A DNA stretch of 64,000 nucleotides from Candidatus Melainabacteria bacterium (GCA_016716405.1 JADJWK010000001.1:1116001-1180000); one strand, 5' to 3'; numbered from the stretch's first letter, positions 9,237-18,355 are shown. Notes: generated by a model not told the origin, from the sequence alone. Translations and numbers: made by a program.

Positions 9237-9265
9237 TATGGAGCGCTCTTCGCGATCCGGGGGCT

Positions 9266-10906
9266 CTATTCGGACTCCAGAAGTGGCTCCCCGCAAGCCA
9301 TCTCGAGCTCGGTGAAGGCGTTCTGATAAAGAGCGATGGCTTCGAGATAATTGCTTCTGATCTGGACGTTGTTCTGCTGCGCCTGGAGGGTGGAAGTGAT
9401 GTCGGCCTGCCCGACCTCGTAGCTCCGGCGTGCCAGGCGAGCCACTTCATAAGAATCGGCCAGAACGTGCTCTTCGTAGACCTTCAGCCACTGTCTGGCG
9501 GCCAGGACATTGTTGTAGGCCGAGCTCACCTCGGCGGTGATTATGTTCTCCTGGGCTCCCATCTGGTATCTGAGCTGCCGGGCGGTGGCTTTGAATTCGG
9601 CGATATTGCCCTGCTGGAAGTCCGTGAGGTTGGTGGGGACATTGACCCCGAAATAATAGGCGCTCAGCTTGGGACCGATGGGAGGGTTGCCGGCGATGGA
9701 GCTGCCCAGCCAGAACTGGGGGTTGGGAATGATGTTTCCGTAAGCCTTTTTGAGGTTGGCGCTGTTGACGCTGATCTCTTGCTTCACTGTCTTGAGCTCA
9801 TAGCGGTTTTCCAGGGCCCGGTCGATGTAGCTCTGAAGCGGCGGCATCTCGACAGTGAAATCGGGCAGGAGCGGATTTCTCACCTTGGCAGCGCCGATCA
9901 TCCCCTCCGATTTGAGAAATGGGGGCAGTCTCGGCACGGCGATCGCCTTTTCCGGGAGACGTCCCATGATTATATTGAGCTGTTGCTTGGCCCTTATCAC
10001 CCGCCTGAGACCGACCCGGCGCTGCACGTCATAGGTGGATTCGGCGAGCCTGGCCTTGAGAAGGTCGAGCTCGGGCACGTCCCCTGCCTGAAAACGCTTC
10101 TCGGACACCACCCGGAGCCGGTGAGCCAGGTCATAGAGGCTGGTGAGGGTCTCCAGGGTCTCTTGAGCCACCACCGTTTCGGTATAGACCCTCCGGACAT
10201 CGGCTCGCAGCTTCCAGAGGTCTGCCATGAGCTCGAGTTTGCGCTGGTCGACCATTCTCTTGGCGACGATGAGACGGAAGATTACTTTCCAGGGGGGCTC
10301 CCAGTTGAAGACCACACCCATACGCCTGGCCTGCTCGGCCTTGACGCCGTCATCGATATTGAATTCCGCTGATGGCTGCTCGGTGGCCCTGGCCAGGAGC
10401 GACTTCGCCACCGGGAGCATGGCGCGCATGGCTGCTGCCCTTGGGCTTTTCACCAGGGCTTCGTCCAGGGCGTCGAAGATACTTATACCGCCCTTTATTC
10501 TGGGCCGGGGGCGACCGGCGTCGAAACGGATGACTCCCATTGGTCCGATAGTCCCCCGGGAGTCCTCTCCGCCCTGGTCGCTTTTGTCCGACCCGCCTGC
10601 GTCGTCGGCTTCATCCTCCCCATTTGAGCCGTTCGGCTCGATTGCCTCCTTGCTCCCTCCGTTATTCTCGAGTGGGGGGCGCAGCTTCGTATCGTCGGGG
10701 GCGGGCTGAGATTCTTCAGGCTCCGGTGCTTCGATCCGCTCGAGATCGCCATTTTGAGCCAGCTTTAGATGAGACCGCGGCTGAGAACTCGGCGCCTTTT
10801 GACTGATATTATTGCGCGGAGGTGCGGCCAGGGCGGTCTGACCCGCTGCCAGCGGGGAAAAAGACCATATGAGAGCTGCTACTAAACCAGTGATTCCGAA
10901 TTGCAT
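9266..10906 (-). CDS. TolC-family outer-membrane efflux channel (CusC/CzcC-like)
   Basis: A 546-residue outer-membrane channel protein. It begins with a signal peptide (GITGLVAALIWSFSPLAAG then ALAAPP, cleavage near residue 28). A Pro/Glu/Asp/Gly-rich, probably disordered linker of about 110 residues follows, then two OEP repeats of long amphipathic helices (for instance YTETVVAQETLETLTSLYD and AEVSSAYNNVLAARQWLKVY) with the usual NxxxAxxxY spacing. The acidic linker before the first OEP repeat is longer than in typical TolC proteins. It is convergent with the pump gene at 6111, their ends 29 nt apart, and most likely completes that tripartite system. No strong ribosome-binding site precedes the ATG. 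Confidence 0.85.
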   Translation of the reverse strand: MQFGITGLVAALIWSFSPLAAGQTALAAPPRNNISQKAPSSQPRSHLKLAQNGDLERIEAPEPEESQPAPDDTKLRPPLENNGGSKEAIEPNGSNGEDEADDAGGSDKSDQGGEDSRGTIGPMGVIRFDAGRPRPRIKGGISIFDALDEALVKSPRAAAMRAMLPVAKSLLARATEQPSAEFNIDDGVKAEQARRMGVVFNWEPPWKVIFRLIVAKRMVDQRKLELMADLWKLRADVRRVYTETVVAQETLETLTSLYDLAHRLRVVSEKRFQAGDVPELDLLKARLAESTYDVQRRVGLRRVIRAKQQLNIIMGRLPEKAIAVPRLPPFLKSEGMIGAAKVRNPLLPDFTVEMPPLQSYIDRALENRYELKTVKQEISVNSANLKKAYGNIIPNPQFWLGSSIAGNPPIGPKLSAYYFGVNVPTNLTDFQQGNIAEFKATARQLRYQMGAQENIITAEVSSAYNNVLAARQWLKVYEEHVLADSYEVARLARRSYEVGQADITSTLQAQQNNVQIRSNYLEAIALYQNAFTELEMACGEPLLESE

Positions 10907-11063
10907 CCAACAAAGGATAAGACCTTATAAGCCAGGCAGGGAAGGACTTCGCTTACAATTTGCTAACATTGAGCAACCGGAGTCTCGAGGCTCATGGGAA
11001 GTCCAGGCAATCATATATATTTCATTGGAATAGGACCTTTTAAAACCGGGCAACTGACTGTTA

Positions 11064-11822
11064 ATGAATGACCGTGAAAGCAAAGCCTTTCTCAGGGGGG
11101 AGATGGAATTCACCCCCAAGAGAATGATGCGCTATATAAGGTCCCGCGCCCGCCTGGCCACCGACGAGGATATCGAGGATATTCTCCAGAACGCCCTCAT
11201 TATGGTGACCAAGAATTTCGATCCTTCCCATCCGGACGCCAATCTCGCCCTTTACTGTCTTGGAGCTTGCAACAAGGCCATCGCTCAGAATCTCGAGCGC
11301 TATCACAAGGTGAAATTGAGAAAACGCTCCGAGAAGCAGGCAGAAGAGGAAGAGCGCATGAAAGAGTCCCGGGAGGTCACCGTCAGCCCCTCTCGCATGG
11401 AAGTCCTGGACGGCGAGATCATGAGCGTCAGCCGGGTCTCCGCCGGCAAGTCCTTCGACGAGACCCCTTCCACCACCAGCCAGTACCGGACCACCTCCCT
11501 GGACTCGATGTTCGACAGCGACGACAACCGGTCGCCGGAGGAGATATTCGGCTGGGAATATTCGGTCCTTTCCACCTCCGAACACAGCAATCCGGCCCAG
11601 AAGGCCATGATTAACAATTTGATAGAAGCGATCCTGCAGGAGTTGCCACCCGGAATCCACCGTACCTGCTTCGTTTTGAAGTATGTCGAGGGATATAAGA
11701 GAGAAGATCTGATTGCGTGTCTAAAAATGGAACCCAAGAGTATAGATACGGTCGATAAGAAAATCGTCCGCACCTTGAAGGCATTCAAAGACAAACTGGA
11801 CCAGGACGAAACACGGATCTAG
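11064..11822 (+). CDS. Divergent ECF-like RNA polymerase sigma factor with long linker
   Basis: A 252-residue protein with a sigma-2-like region at about 10-90 (ATDEDIEDILQNALIMVTKN, then ALYCLGACNKAIAQN) and a sigma-4-like HTH at about 185-245 (LPPGIHRTCFVLKYVEGY, then DLIACLKMEPKSIDTVDKKI). Between them lies an unusually long, charged and Ser/Thr-rich linker of about 90 residues, where standard ECF factors have 20-40. There is no sigma-3 domain. It would direct RNA polymerase to a private promoter set. The gene at 11832 follows 9 nt later and is surely co-transcribed. The ATG at 11064 lacks a clear site; an in-frame ATG at 11103 has AGGGGGG just upstream and could be the true start. Confidence 0.75.
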   Translation: MNDRESKAFLRGEMEFTPKRMMRYIRSRARLATDEDIEDILQNALIMVTKNFDPSHPDANLALYCLGACNKAIAQNLERYHKVKLRKRSEKQAEEEERMKESREVTVSPSRMEVLDGEIMSVSRVSAGKSFDETPSTTSQYRTTSLDSMFDSDDNRSPEEIFGWEYSVLSTSEHSNPAQKAMINNLIEAILQELPPGIHRTCFVLKYVEGYKREDLIACLKMEPKSIDTVDKKIVRTLKAFKDKLDQDETRI

Positions 11823-11831
11823 GAGAAGGTA

Positions 11832-12515
11832 ATGGCTACTCTTGATGAAAAACTTAGAAATATCCTCGCCATCGAAGATGAGCGGGACTGCGCAGATGCT
11901 TTCGAAGCGTTCTGCCGGAACAATGAAGAGGCTCTCCCGTTGCCGGGCGAAAATCCGCTTTTCGACCGGGCCATGTGGAATGCCTCCATGCACACGACTT
12001 TGTCGAAGAACGACGAGTCGATACTGGCTCGTGTCACGGGCAAACTCCTGGGCGGTATGAACAGTCTGCCCGCCACCGAAAAGGCGGTCCTGGCGCTCAA
12101 GGATCTCGTCGGTGCTTCCCGCGACGCCGCTATCAACACCTGGCAGGACATGCTTGCCGGTATGGCCTGGCGTCAAATGGTCCCGGCAGGGGCAATGCGG
12201 GGTGTAGGGAGCCAGCTGGTATCGCTGGGTACCTTCGAAAAGCAGGTCGAAGACACCAGGATCCAGGTCAACCTGGGTTGGCTGGTGGACAAAGACCAGC
12301 TGCGTATTCTGCTTCAGGCTAAAGACAGCGATGAGAACGCCATGCCGGATGTCGAGATTCGTGTCACCGAGTCTGAGCGGGGAGTCGTCTATTCGAGAAA
12401 AACGAATCAGGATGGCTCGGTGGTAGCCCCGGCTGTCAAAGTCGGCCCCGGTGAGTATCAGATCCAGGTTCTCTGGACGGATAAAGTTGTGGAGACTCCG
12501 TTCTTCCGCATCTGA
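11832..12515 (+). CDS. Sigma-factor partner with C-terminal beta-sandwich domain
   Basis: A 227-residue soluble protein translated right behind the sigma factor (GGAGAAGG site, 9-nt gap). Residues 1-135 are predicted helical and resemble the compact N-terminal region of proteins that often sit beside atypical sigma factors. Residues about 145-227 look like a carboxypeptidase-regulatory/transthyretin-like beta-sandwich: IQVNLGWLVDKDQLRILLQA, then MPDVEIRVTESERGVVYSRK, a TNQDGS turn and GPGEYQIQVLW. There is no membrane helix or zinc motif, so it is not a classical ZAS anti-sigma factor. Its position suggests it controls or assists the sigma factor; this is inference from gene order. Confidence 0.6.
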   Translation: MATLDEKLRNILAIEDERDCADAFEAFCRNNEEALPLPGENPLFDRAMWNASMHTTLSKNDESILARVTGKLLGGMNSLPATEKAVLALKDLVGASRDAAINTWQDMLAGMAWRQMVPAGAMRGVGSQLVSLGTFEKQVEDTRIQVNLGWLVDKDQLRILLQAKDSDENAMPDVEIRVTESERGVVYSRKTNQDGSVVAPAVKVGPGEYQIQVLWTDKVVETPFFRI

Positions 12516-12552
12516 ATCCAGTTTCTTCTAGATCCAAATTGTTCCGGATATC

Positions 12553-12588
12553 AATCCTCGAGATCAGCCACTCGGGGATTTGATTTTG
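12553..12588 (+). terminator. Stem-loop terminator after the sigma operon
   Basis: AATCCTCGAG (12553-12562) can pair with CTCGGGGATT (12571-12580) across an 8-nt loop, 10 bp with one G-U pair, and is followed by TGATTTTG. It lies 38 nt after the stop of the sigma-partner gene, separating it from the permease gene. The T-run is short, so efficiency is uncertain. Confidence 0.5.
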
Positions 12589-12694
12589 CCTTTAAAGCGA
12601 GTTTTCGGGCTACTCAAAATCATGGTCTTTCGGCCGTCCGATTACTGGTAGATAATTTGGCTGGTCTCGATTCTCGTGCTGTTCGTGCTGGTGT

Positions 12695-14596
12695 ATGACT
12701 ATAAAGTTGCAGGGTCTGAGGTCATGGCTTTTCGAGGGGCACCTGGCAAAAGAGGTGCTTCAGCAGGATTCCTGGTGGAAAGTGATGTGTCTCACCGGAG
12801 TCGGCTATTTCTCGTCCATGGGATTCCAGCCCGGTCTCGCCCTGGTGGCGGCCGGGGCGCTCTCCCCGCTGGCATCCGTGAATCTAGTGCTGGTGACCTG
12901 GCTCGCGGCGCTTCCGACTTTCTGGCTCGTCGCCCGCAGCAGCCCGCACGGGCACGGGGCAATCGATATGCTCGAGCGTCTTCTGAAGGGCTGGTCGGGC
13001 AAGACCCTTGTCTTGATCGTGCTGGGCTTCGCCGCGACCGACTTCATCTTTACCATCACGATGTGCGCAGCCGACGCCACCGCTCACATCGTGGAGAACC
13101 CCTTCTGCCCTGCAGTTATGAAAAACCATGTGGCGGTCACTCTCGTTCTCATACTCTTTCTCGGGGCGATTTTCCTGAAGGGTTTTCGGGAAGCCGTTCT
13201 GATTGCGTGCTTGCTTGTGCTTTTCTACCTGGGGGTCAATGTCGTTCTGATCTCGACCCTGTGCGCGTATATCATGGAGCGACCGGAGCTTCTTCAATCC
13301 TGGGGCACGTCTGTCCAGCAGCAATACGGAACCACCGCCGAGATGCTGGGAGTCGCCGCTCTTGCTTTTCCTCAGCTCGCCCTCGGGCTATCCGGTTTCG
13401 AGACCAGCGTCGCGGTCATGCCGCTTATCTCTGCCAAGGGTGAAGATGCCGATCTGAAGCTCAAGGACAGAGTCCGGAAGACCAGATATCTGCTTTTGAC
13501 CCTGGTAGCGATCATGACTCTCTTTCTTCTGGGAGCCAGCCTTGTAACCACTCTTCTGATCAAGCCGTCTGCGTATGTCGAAGGTGGCGAAGCGAACGGC
13601 AGGGCTCTGGCATACCTGGCTCATGTATACCTGGGAGACGTGTTCGGGAGTATCTACGATCTGGCTACTGTATCGATCCTCTGGTTCGCCGGGGCATCGG
13701 CCATGGCGGCTCTCTTGAGCCTGGCACCGCATTTCCTCCCCCGCTACGGAATGGCGCCGGCCTGGGCCGCCGCCAAACGGCCGCTTATCTTGTTTTTCAC
13801 GCTGGTATCTTCGGCGGTGACAATCGCCTTTCGCGCGGATGTCGATGCTCAGGCGGGAGCCTTTGCCACCGGTCTTCTTGTAATGCTCACCGCCGGATCG
13901 GTGGCCGTTACCCTGACGATCTGGAGAGAGCGCCGTGTCCTCAGGCTGTTCTTTGTCTTGATAAGCCTGGTCTTCGTCTATTCGTCAGTCAATCTTGTAG
14001 TGATTCGTCCGGACGGGCTGGCGATAGCGATGATGCTGGTGGCAGCCATACTTTTCAGCTCGCTCCTTTCGCGGGCGTTGCGCTCTACGGAGCTCAGGAT
14101 AGGCACTGTCGTTCTCGACCGGAAGGCCGAATCGTTCATCAAGAAAGCCTGCAATCGGCGCTGGGGCGAAGTGAGACTGCTTGCCCACAAGTTCGACTTC
14201 GGTGACAACTATGACTCCAAAGAGGCTGATGCCAGGAAATACCACAGTATTCAGAAGCGGGAAGGAGACTTTATCTTTTTCGAGGTCAGTCCCCGGGACG
14301 TGTCCGATTTCATGGACGACAGGCTGGAAATCGAGGGGCTCGAAATCGATGGGCACGAGATACTCCGCTGCTCCGCGCACTCGGTGCCGAATGCCATAGC
14401 AGCTACGCTCCTCTATATAAGGGACTCCACGGGCAGGGTCCCCCACGTTTATCTCGGCTGGACGGAAGGGCACCCGATTGCTTATATGTTCAAGTATATT
14501 CTCTTCGGCGAAGGCGAGACGGCTCCCCTTACCCGAGAGATTCTGCGGGGGCAGGAGCCTGACCCTGACAAGCGGCCCCGCGTCCATGTCGGTTAG
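12695..14596 (+). CDS. APC-superfamily amino acid permease with soluble C-terminal domain
   Basis: A 633-residue polytopic protein. About 12 hydrophobic helices span residues 28-455, beginning with the APC-like GVGYFSSMGFQPGLALVAAG and including FPQLALGLSGFETSVAVMP, a conserved APC TM6-like segment. The last ~175 residues are hydrophilic and cytosolic (from RIGTVVLDRKAESFIKKACN onward), an extension found in a large-permease subgroup of unknown specificity. The ATG at 12695 has only a weak site. The glutaminase gene follows after 26 nt, matching the glutaminase-permease pairing of E. coli ybaS-ybaT. It could import glutamine or exchange it for glutamate; the substrate is inferred from context alone. 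Confidence 0.85.
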   Translation: MTIKLQGLRSWLFEGHLAKEVLQQDSWWKVMCLTGVGYFSSMGFQPGLALVAAGALSPLASVNLVLVTWLAALPTFWLVARSSPHGHGAIDMLERLLKGWSGKTLVLIVLGFAATDFIFTITMCAADATAHIVENPFCPAVMKNHVAVTLVLILFLGAIFLKGFREAVLIACLLVLFYLGVNVVLISTLCAYIMERPELLQSWGTSVQQQYGTTAEMLGVAALAFPQLALGLSGFETSVAVMPLISAKGEDADLKLKDRVRKTRYLLLTLVAIMTLFLLGASLVTTLLIKPSAYVEGGEANGRALAYLAHVYLGDVFGSIYDLATVSILWFAGASAMAALLSLAPHFLPRYGMAPAWAAAKRPLILFFTLVSSAVTIAFRADVDAQAGAFATGLLVMLTAGSVAVTLTIWRERRVLRLFFVLISLVFVYSSVNLVVIRPDGLAIAMMLVAAILFSSLLSRALRSTELRIGTVVLDRKAESFIKKACNRRWGEVRLLAHKFDFGDNYDSKEADARKYHSIQKREGDFIFFEVSPRDVSDFMDDRLEIEGLEIDGHEILRCSAHSVPNAIAATLLYIRDSTGRVPHVYLGWTEGHPIAYMFKYILFGEGETAPLTREILRGQEPDPDKRPRVHVG

Positions 14597-14622
14597 GTGC
14601 CGGCAACGTGTATCATTAGGGC

Positions 14623-16155
14623 ATGAGCGGTCCCCATTCCATTTTGTTTCGCGCCTATAGCCAGGACGGTGTCATCGAGAAAGAGCACCTCCTGTCCGAG
14701 TTCGCCGCCGCCGGTTTCGACAGCGACAACCCCATCGCCCGGGAGCTCATCGCAGCGGTGCGGGGCTGCGATACGGTCCTCGATGAGACGGCTTTCGAGA
14801 GGCTCTATGATTGCTCCCCGGCTTTGCTTGCCCAGATTCTGGAGGGCAACCTGATTATCGCCGATTTCAAGGGATTCAGGGCTCAGATCGAGGAGATCTT
14901 CAATCAGGTGAGGGAGAATCGGGAAGGCCAGGTCGCCTCTTATATTCCTCAGCTCGAGAAAGTCGATCCCGAGAAATTCGCCGTGGCGATTTGCTCCATC
15001 GACGGGCAGCGGATGGCTCTTGGAGAGAGCCGCGATTATTTTTGCGTGCAATCCTGCTCCAAGCCTCTCACTTATTGCATCGCCCTGGAGCAGCTGGGGG
15101 TGGAGGAGGTGCACCGCTTCGTCGGCCGCGAGCCCTCGGGCAAGACATTCAACGAGCTCGCTCTCAATGCTCATGGTCTGCCGCATAATCCCATGATCAA
15201 TGCCGGCGCCATCATGTGCGGTGCGCTCATCGAAAGAGGCAAGTCACCGGCGGAGCGTTTCGACGCCGTTCTCGACATATGGCGGGAGGCGGCGGGAGGC
15301 GATTGCCGCATCGGCTTCAATAACGCTGTTTATCTTTCCGAAAAGCAGACGGGCGATCGCAATTATGCTCTCGGTCACTTCATGCGCGAGAAGAAAGCCT
15401 TTCCGGAAGGCACTATCCTTGCCGACGTGCTGGAGTTCTATTTCCAGTGCTGCTCCATCGAGACCAGTGTCGAGGCTCTATCGGTGATTGCCGCCACCCT
15501 GGCAAACGGAGGGCACTGCCCGCTTTCCGGCAAAATGATCTTCCGTCCCGAGAATGTCAAAAACTGTCTTTCTCTGATGCTCAGCTGCGGCATGTACGAT
15601 TTTTCCGGCGAGTTCGCTTTCATGGTGGGGATGCCTGCCAAAAGCGGGGTTTCCGGTGCGATTCTGCTGGTGGTGCCGAATACCTGCGGTATCGCGATCT
15701 GGTCTCCCCGTCTCGATGAGCTGGGAAATTCCGTCCGGGGTGTGGATTTCTGCCGCAAGCTCGTCTCGCGTTTCCGCCTGCACACCTTCGATCAGATGGT
15801 CGGCTTGAACGACGGCCGGCTCGATCCCAGAAGAAGCACATATGAAGAGCGTCTCGGTGGCGGCACTTTCTTTCTCTGGGCCTGCGCCAATGGCGACACC
15901 TCCGAGATGCGGCGCCTGGTCGCCCGGGGTGTCGACCCGGCGGTGTGCAATTACGACGATCGCACCGGCCTCCATATCGCTGCTTCAGCCGGGCAACTGG
16001 AGGCGGTTCGTTATCTTCTCAAAGTCGGAGTACCGGTCAACCGCGAAGATCGCTGGGGCAACCGCCCCCTGGATGATGCCATTCGTGAGGGAAACGACCA
16101 TGTGGCTGCTCTTCTGAAGGAGCGCGGCGCCGAATGCAGGACAGCGGCGGTCTGA
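14623..16155 (+). CDS. glsA: Glutaminase with ankyrin-repeat tail
   Basis: A 510-residue glutaminase (glutamine to glutamate plus ammonia), built like animal kidney-type enzymes rather than the ~310-residue E. coli form. Residues 1-85 are a helical extension. The serine-dependent catalytic domain spans about 88-395, with the nucleophile motif S144-C-S-K147, the GKTFNELALN loop and NPMINAGAI (189-197). Residues 410-505 form two to three ankyrin repeats (TGLHIAASAGQLEAVRYLL, then RPLDDAIREGNDHVAALL). The permease lies 26 nt upstream, suggesting a linked uptake and deamidation unit that could also provide ammonia for acid tolerance. The function of the ankyrin tail is unknown; in animal enzymes it mediates binding. 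Confidence 0.92.
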   Translation: MSGPHSILFRAYSQDGVIEKEHLLSEFAAAGFDSDNPIARELIAAVRGCDTVLDETAFERLYDCSPALLAQILEGNLIIADFKGFRAQIEEIFNQVRENREGQVASYIPQLEKVDPEKFAVAICSIDGQRMALGESRDYFCVQSCSKPLTYCIALEQLGVEEVHRFVGREPSGKTFNELALNAHGLPHNPMINAGAIMCGALIERGKSPAERFDAVLDIWREAAGGDCRIGFNNAVYLSEKQTGDRNYALGHFMREKKAFPEGTILADVLEFYFQCCSIETSVEALSVIAATLANGGHCPLSGKMIFRPENVKNCLSLMLSCGMYDFSGEFAFMVGMPAKSGVSGAILLVVPNTCGIAIWSPRLDELGNSVRGVDFCRKLVSRFRLHTFDQMVGLNDGRLDPRRSTYEERLGGGTFFLWACANGDTSEMRRLVARGVDPAVCNYDDRTGLHIAASAGQLEAVRYLLKVGVPVNREDRWGNRPLDDAIREGNDHVAALLKERGAECRTAAV

Positions 16156-16242
16156 AGCGGGCTGGGCGCCTCCCGGTGGCTCCGGGCATGAATTGTAACG
16201 CAGGGCGACGGCGTGTTTCTTTTCTAGAACCGCGACCCGAAT

Positions 16243-16258
16243 ATCGCAATATTGCGAT
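16243..16258. promoter_or_regulatory. Perfect 16-bp palindrome upstream of malic enzyme
   Basis: ATCGCAATATTGCGAT is a perfect palindrome with no loop, 76 nt before the malic enzyme ATG and 85 nt after the glutaminase stop. The shape and position suit a dimeric repressor or activator site for the malic enzyme. The lack of a loop and of a proper T-tract argues against a terminator. I cannot name the regulator. Confidence 0.5.
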
Positions 16259-16333
16259 TTCTCTTCAGCACCTTCTGATGTAGACTTAGACCTCGATTGC
16301 TCCACCGGGGTCACTGCAGAAGAAGCTGGAGAG

Positions 16334-17662
16334 ATGGAAACAGAAAGAGGCACCCGCGCGCAGCAGAAGCTGCTTCGTACGCTCCGACTGAAGGTCACCG
16401 ATAAGCCCGGCTATCTCGGACGCCTGGCAACCCGGATAGGAGAGCTCAACGGCAATATCGGCGAGGTCTCTATCGCCGGTCAGGGTCCGGGCTATCTGGT
16501 CAGGGAGATGAGCGTCCAGATCGATGACGAGGAGCACCTGGAGGCTCTGGTCAGGGGCTTGATGGAGATGGAAGGGGTCGATGTCGAGATGGTCATCGAT
16601 CCGGTGGAGGCAGCGCACAGAGGCGGCAAGATCGGCATGATGAGCCGGGTTCCTCTGGATACAATCGCCCATATGAGGCGGGTATACACCCCCGGGGTCG
16701 CCCAGATTTGCAAGCTTATCCAGAAGGACGCCCAGCAGAGCCGCGCTTTCACCAGTATCGGCAATTCGGTTGCCATCGTCACCAACGGCACCGCAGTGCT
16801 TGGTCTCGGCAATATCGGTCCGGTTGCCGGAATGCCGGTGATGGAAGGCAAAGCCGTGCTCTACGAGCAACTCGTGGGTATCAGCGGCGTGCCTATCTTG
16901 ATCGACAGCAGTTCGGTGGATGAGATTGTCGATGTGGTCAAGGGTATTGCCCCCACATTCGGTGCGATACATCTTGAAGACATCGCCGCTCCCGAGTGTT
17001 TCGAGATCGAGAGGCGTCTGGAAGAAGAGCTCTCGATACCGGTTTTGCACGACGACCAGCATGCCACGGCGGTAGTGGCCCTGGCTGCTCTTGTAACTGT
17101 CTCCTACCGGCAGGGAATCAGCCTGCCTGACTCTCGCATCGGCATCATCGGTCTGGGGGCCGCCGGCGCCGGTGTTGCAAGGCTGCTCGACTCTTATGGA
17201 GTGAGGAAAATCCTCGGAGTCGACCTGCGTGAGGACGCCATGAGACGGCTTGCCGAAAAGGGTGGTCACCCGACTGATTTGAACGGTGTCATGGAAGGTT
17301 CGGACATAGTGATCTCGACCACCGGAGTTCCGGGTCTGATCAAGCCGGAGATGGTGAAGAGAGGACAGGTGATTCTGGCGCTCTCCAATCCCGAGCCCGA
17401 GATCGATCCTGATCTTGCCGTGGCCAGCGGTGCTCTGTTTTCCGCCGACGGGCGAACCATCAATAACGCTCTGGCATTTCCCGGACTTTTCCGGGGAGCG
17501 CTCATGGCTCATGCCGGCCGGTTCACCGACGAGATGAAGATTGCAGCCGCTGCTGCCATTGCCGGACAGACAAAAATGGACGAGCTGGTGCCCAGCATCC
17601 TCGATCGAGAAGTGCACCGGGTGGTTTCAGAAGCCGTGGCCCGGGCTGTGTTCGAGAGCTAG
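16334..17662 (+). CDS. NAD(P)-dependent malic enzyme with N-terminal ACT domain
   Basis: A 442-residue malic enzyme (malate to pyruvate, CO2 and reduced NAD(P)). Residues 13-93 form an ACT domain (RTLRLKVTDKPGYLGRLATR) that probably binds an amino acid allosterically. The catalytic part carries RRVYTPGVAQICKLI with the conserved tyrosine, GLGNIGPVAGMPVMEGKAVL, the metal/substrate motif LEDIAAPECF and VLHDDQHATAVVALAAL. A second nucleotide-binding loop is GIIGLGAAGAGVARLL. The ATG has GGAG 4 nt upstream. It is followed by a convergent rhamnose gene. The ACT-malic fusion is a recognised bacterial subtype. Proximity to the glutaminase suggests, but does not prove, linked glutamate/malate metabolism. 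Confidence 0.92.
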   Translation: METERGTRAQQKLLRTLRLKVTDKPGYLGRLATRIGELNGNIGEVSIAGQGPGYLVREMSVQIDDEEHLEALVRGLMEMEGVDVEMVIDPVEAAHRGGKIGMMSRVPLDTIAHMRRVYTPGVAQICKLIQKDAQQSRAFTSIGNSVAIVTNGTAVLGLGNIGPVAGMPVMEGKAVLYEQLVGISGVPILIDSSSVDEIVDVVKGIAPTFGAIHLEDIAAPECFEIERRLEEELSIPVLHDDQHATAVVALAALVTVSYRQGISLPDSRIGIIGLGAAGAGVARLLDSYGVRKILGVDLREDAMRRLAEKGGHPTDLNGVMEGSDIVISTTGVPGLIKPEMVKRGQVILALSNPEPEIDPDLAVASGALFSADGRTINNALAFPGLFRGALMAHAGRFTDEMKIAAAAAIAGQTKMDELVPSILDREVHRVVSEAVARAVFES

Positions 17663-17721
17663 GTCGAGCTGAACAGGACTGGTCGGAGGGAGATCGCCTG
17701 CTTGTGCCGGCTTCCCTATGG

Positions 17722-18282
17722 TCAGCCCTTTTTGACTTCCCAGAAATCGGCGCCGAGGCTGTCCCAGGGCAGTCTGTGCTCGTCGGGAGCATTGGCGTCG
17801 AATTGCTGGTTGACGAAGTAAATCATCGAAGCAGGCTTCTGACCGACATTAGCCAGTCCGTGGGCCACACCTCTGGGGATATAGAGAATCTGGGCCTTGC
17901 CGGCGCCGAGGACGAAACGCATTGTCTTGTTGTAAGTAGGCGAGTCTTTGCGGGCATCGAAAAGCCCCACCAGTATCCGGTCGTAAGGCATGACGAACCA
18001 GACGTCTTCCTGGTTGTAGTGCAGGTGGAAAGCCTTGATCGTGCCGGGAAGCATCTGCGAGAAAGTCGATTGCTTCACTTTGAAATCCGGAATCGCTTCG
18101 AGATTGCCGCTGTCGTCGAGACGCACGATCTCCGCCAGGCAGCCGCCGTCGTCCACGAATAGATTGAGCGGGATGATCTGAACACCCTCGATGAGGGTTT
18201 TCGACTTGTAGTCCTGGATCGAGAGATCCTTGGCATAGTCCTGGCCGATTGCTTCTTTAGTGAGAGGCTTCGTCGTAGGCAT
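17722..18282 (-). CDS. rfbC: dTDP-4-dehydrorhamnose 3,5-epimerase family protein
   Basis: A 186-residue cupin of the RmlC family, last gene of the minus-strand rhamnose cassette. RmlC epimerises dTDP-4-keto-6-deoxyglucose at C3 and C5. Visible are SQMLPGTIKAFHLHYNQEDV, with the catalytic-histidine position in FHLH, the strand DRILVGLFDARKDSPTYN, and the IPRGVAHGLANVGQKPASMIY block that closes the barrel in this family. It is slightly divergent from enterobacterial RmlC (FHLH instead of R-G-LH), so a related epimerase specificity is possible. The reductase gene lies 73 nt upstream; the order A-B-D-C supports the assignment. Confidence 0.85.
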   Translation of the reverse strand: MPTTKPLTKEAIGQDYAKDLSIQDYKSKTLIEGVQIIPLNLFVDDGGCLAEIVRLDDSGNLEAIPDFKVKQSTFSQMLPGTIKAFHLHYNQEDVWFVMPYDRILVGLFDARKDSPTYNKTMRFVLGAGKAQILYIPRGVAHGLANVGQKPASMIYFVNQQFDANAPDEHRLPWDSLGADFWEVKKG

Positions 18283-18355
18283 TTTTCTGACCTGTTGGCG
18301 TTCCCGGTGATTGACAAAGGGATAGGATATCAGATTTTGCCCTCTTTTCCTCCGA

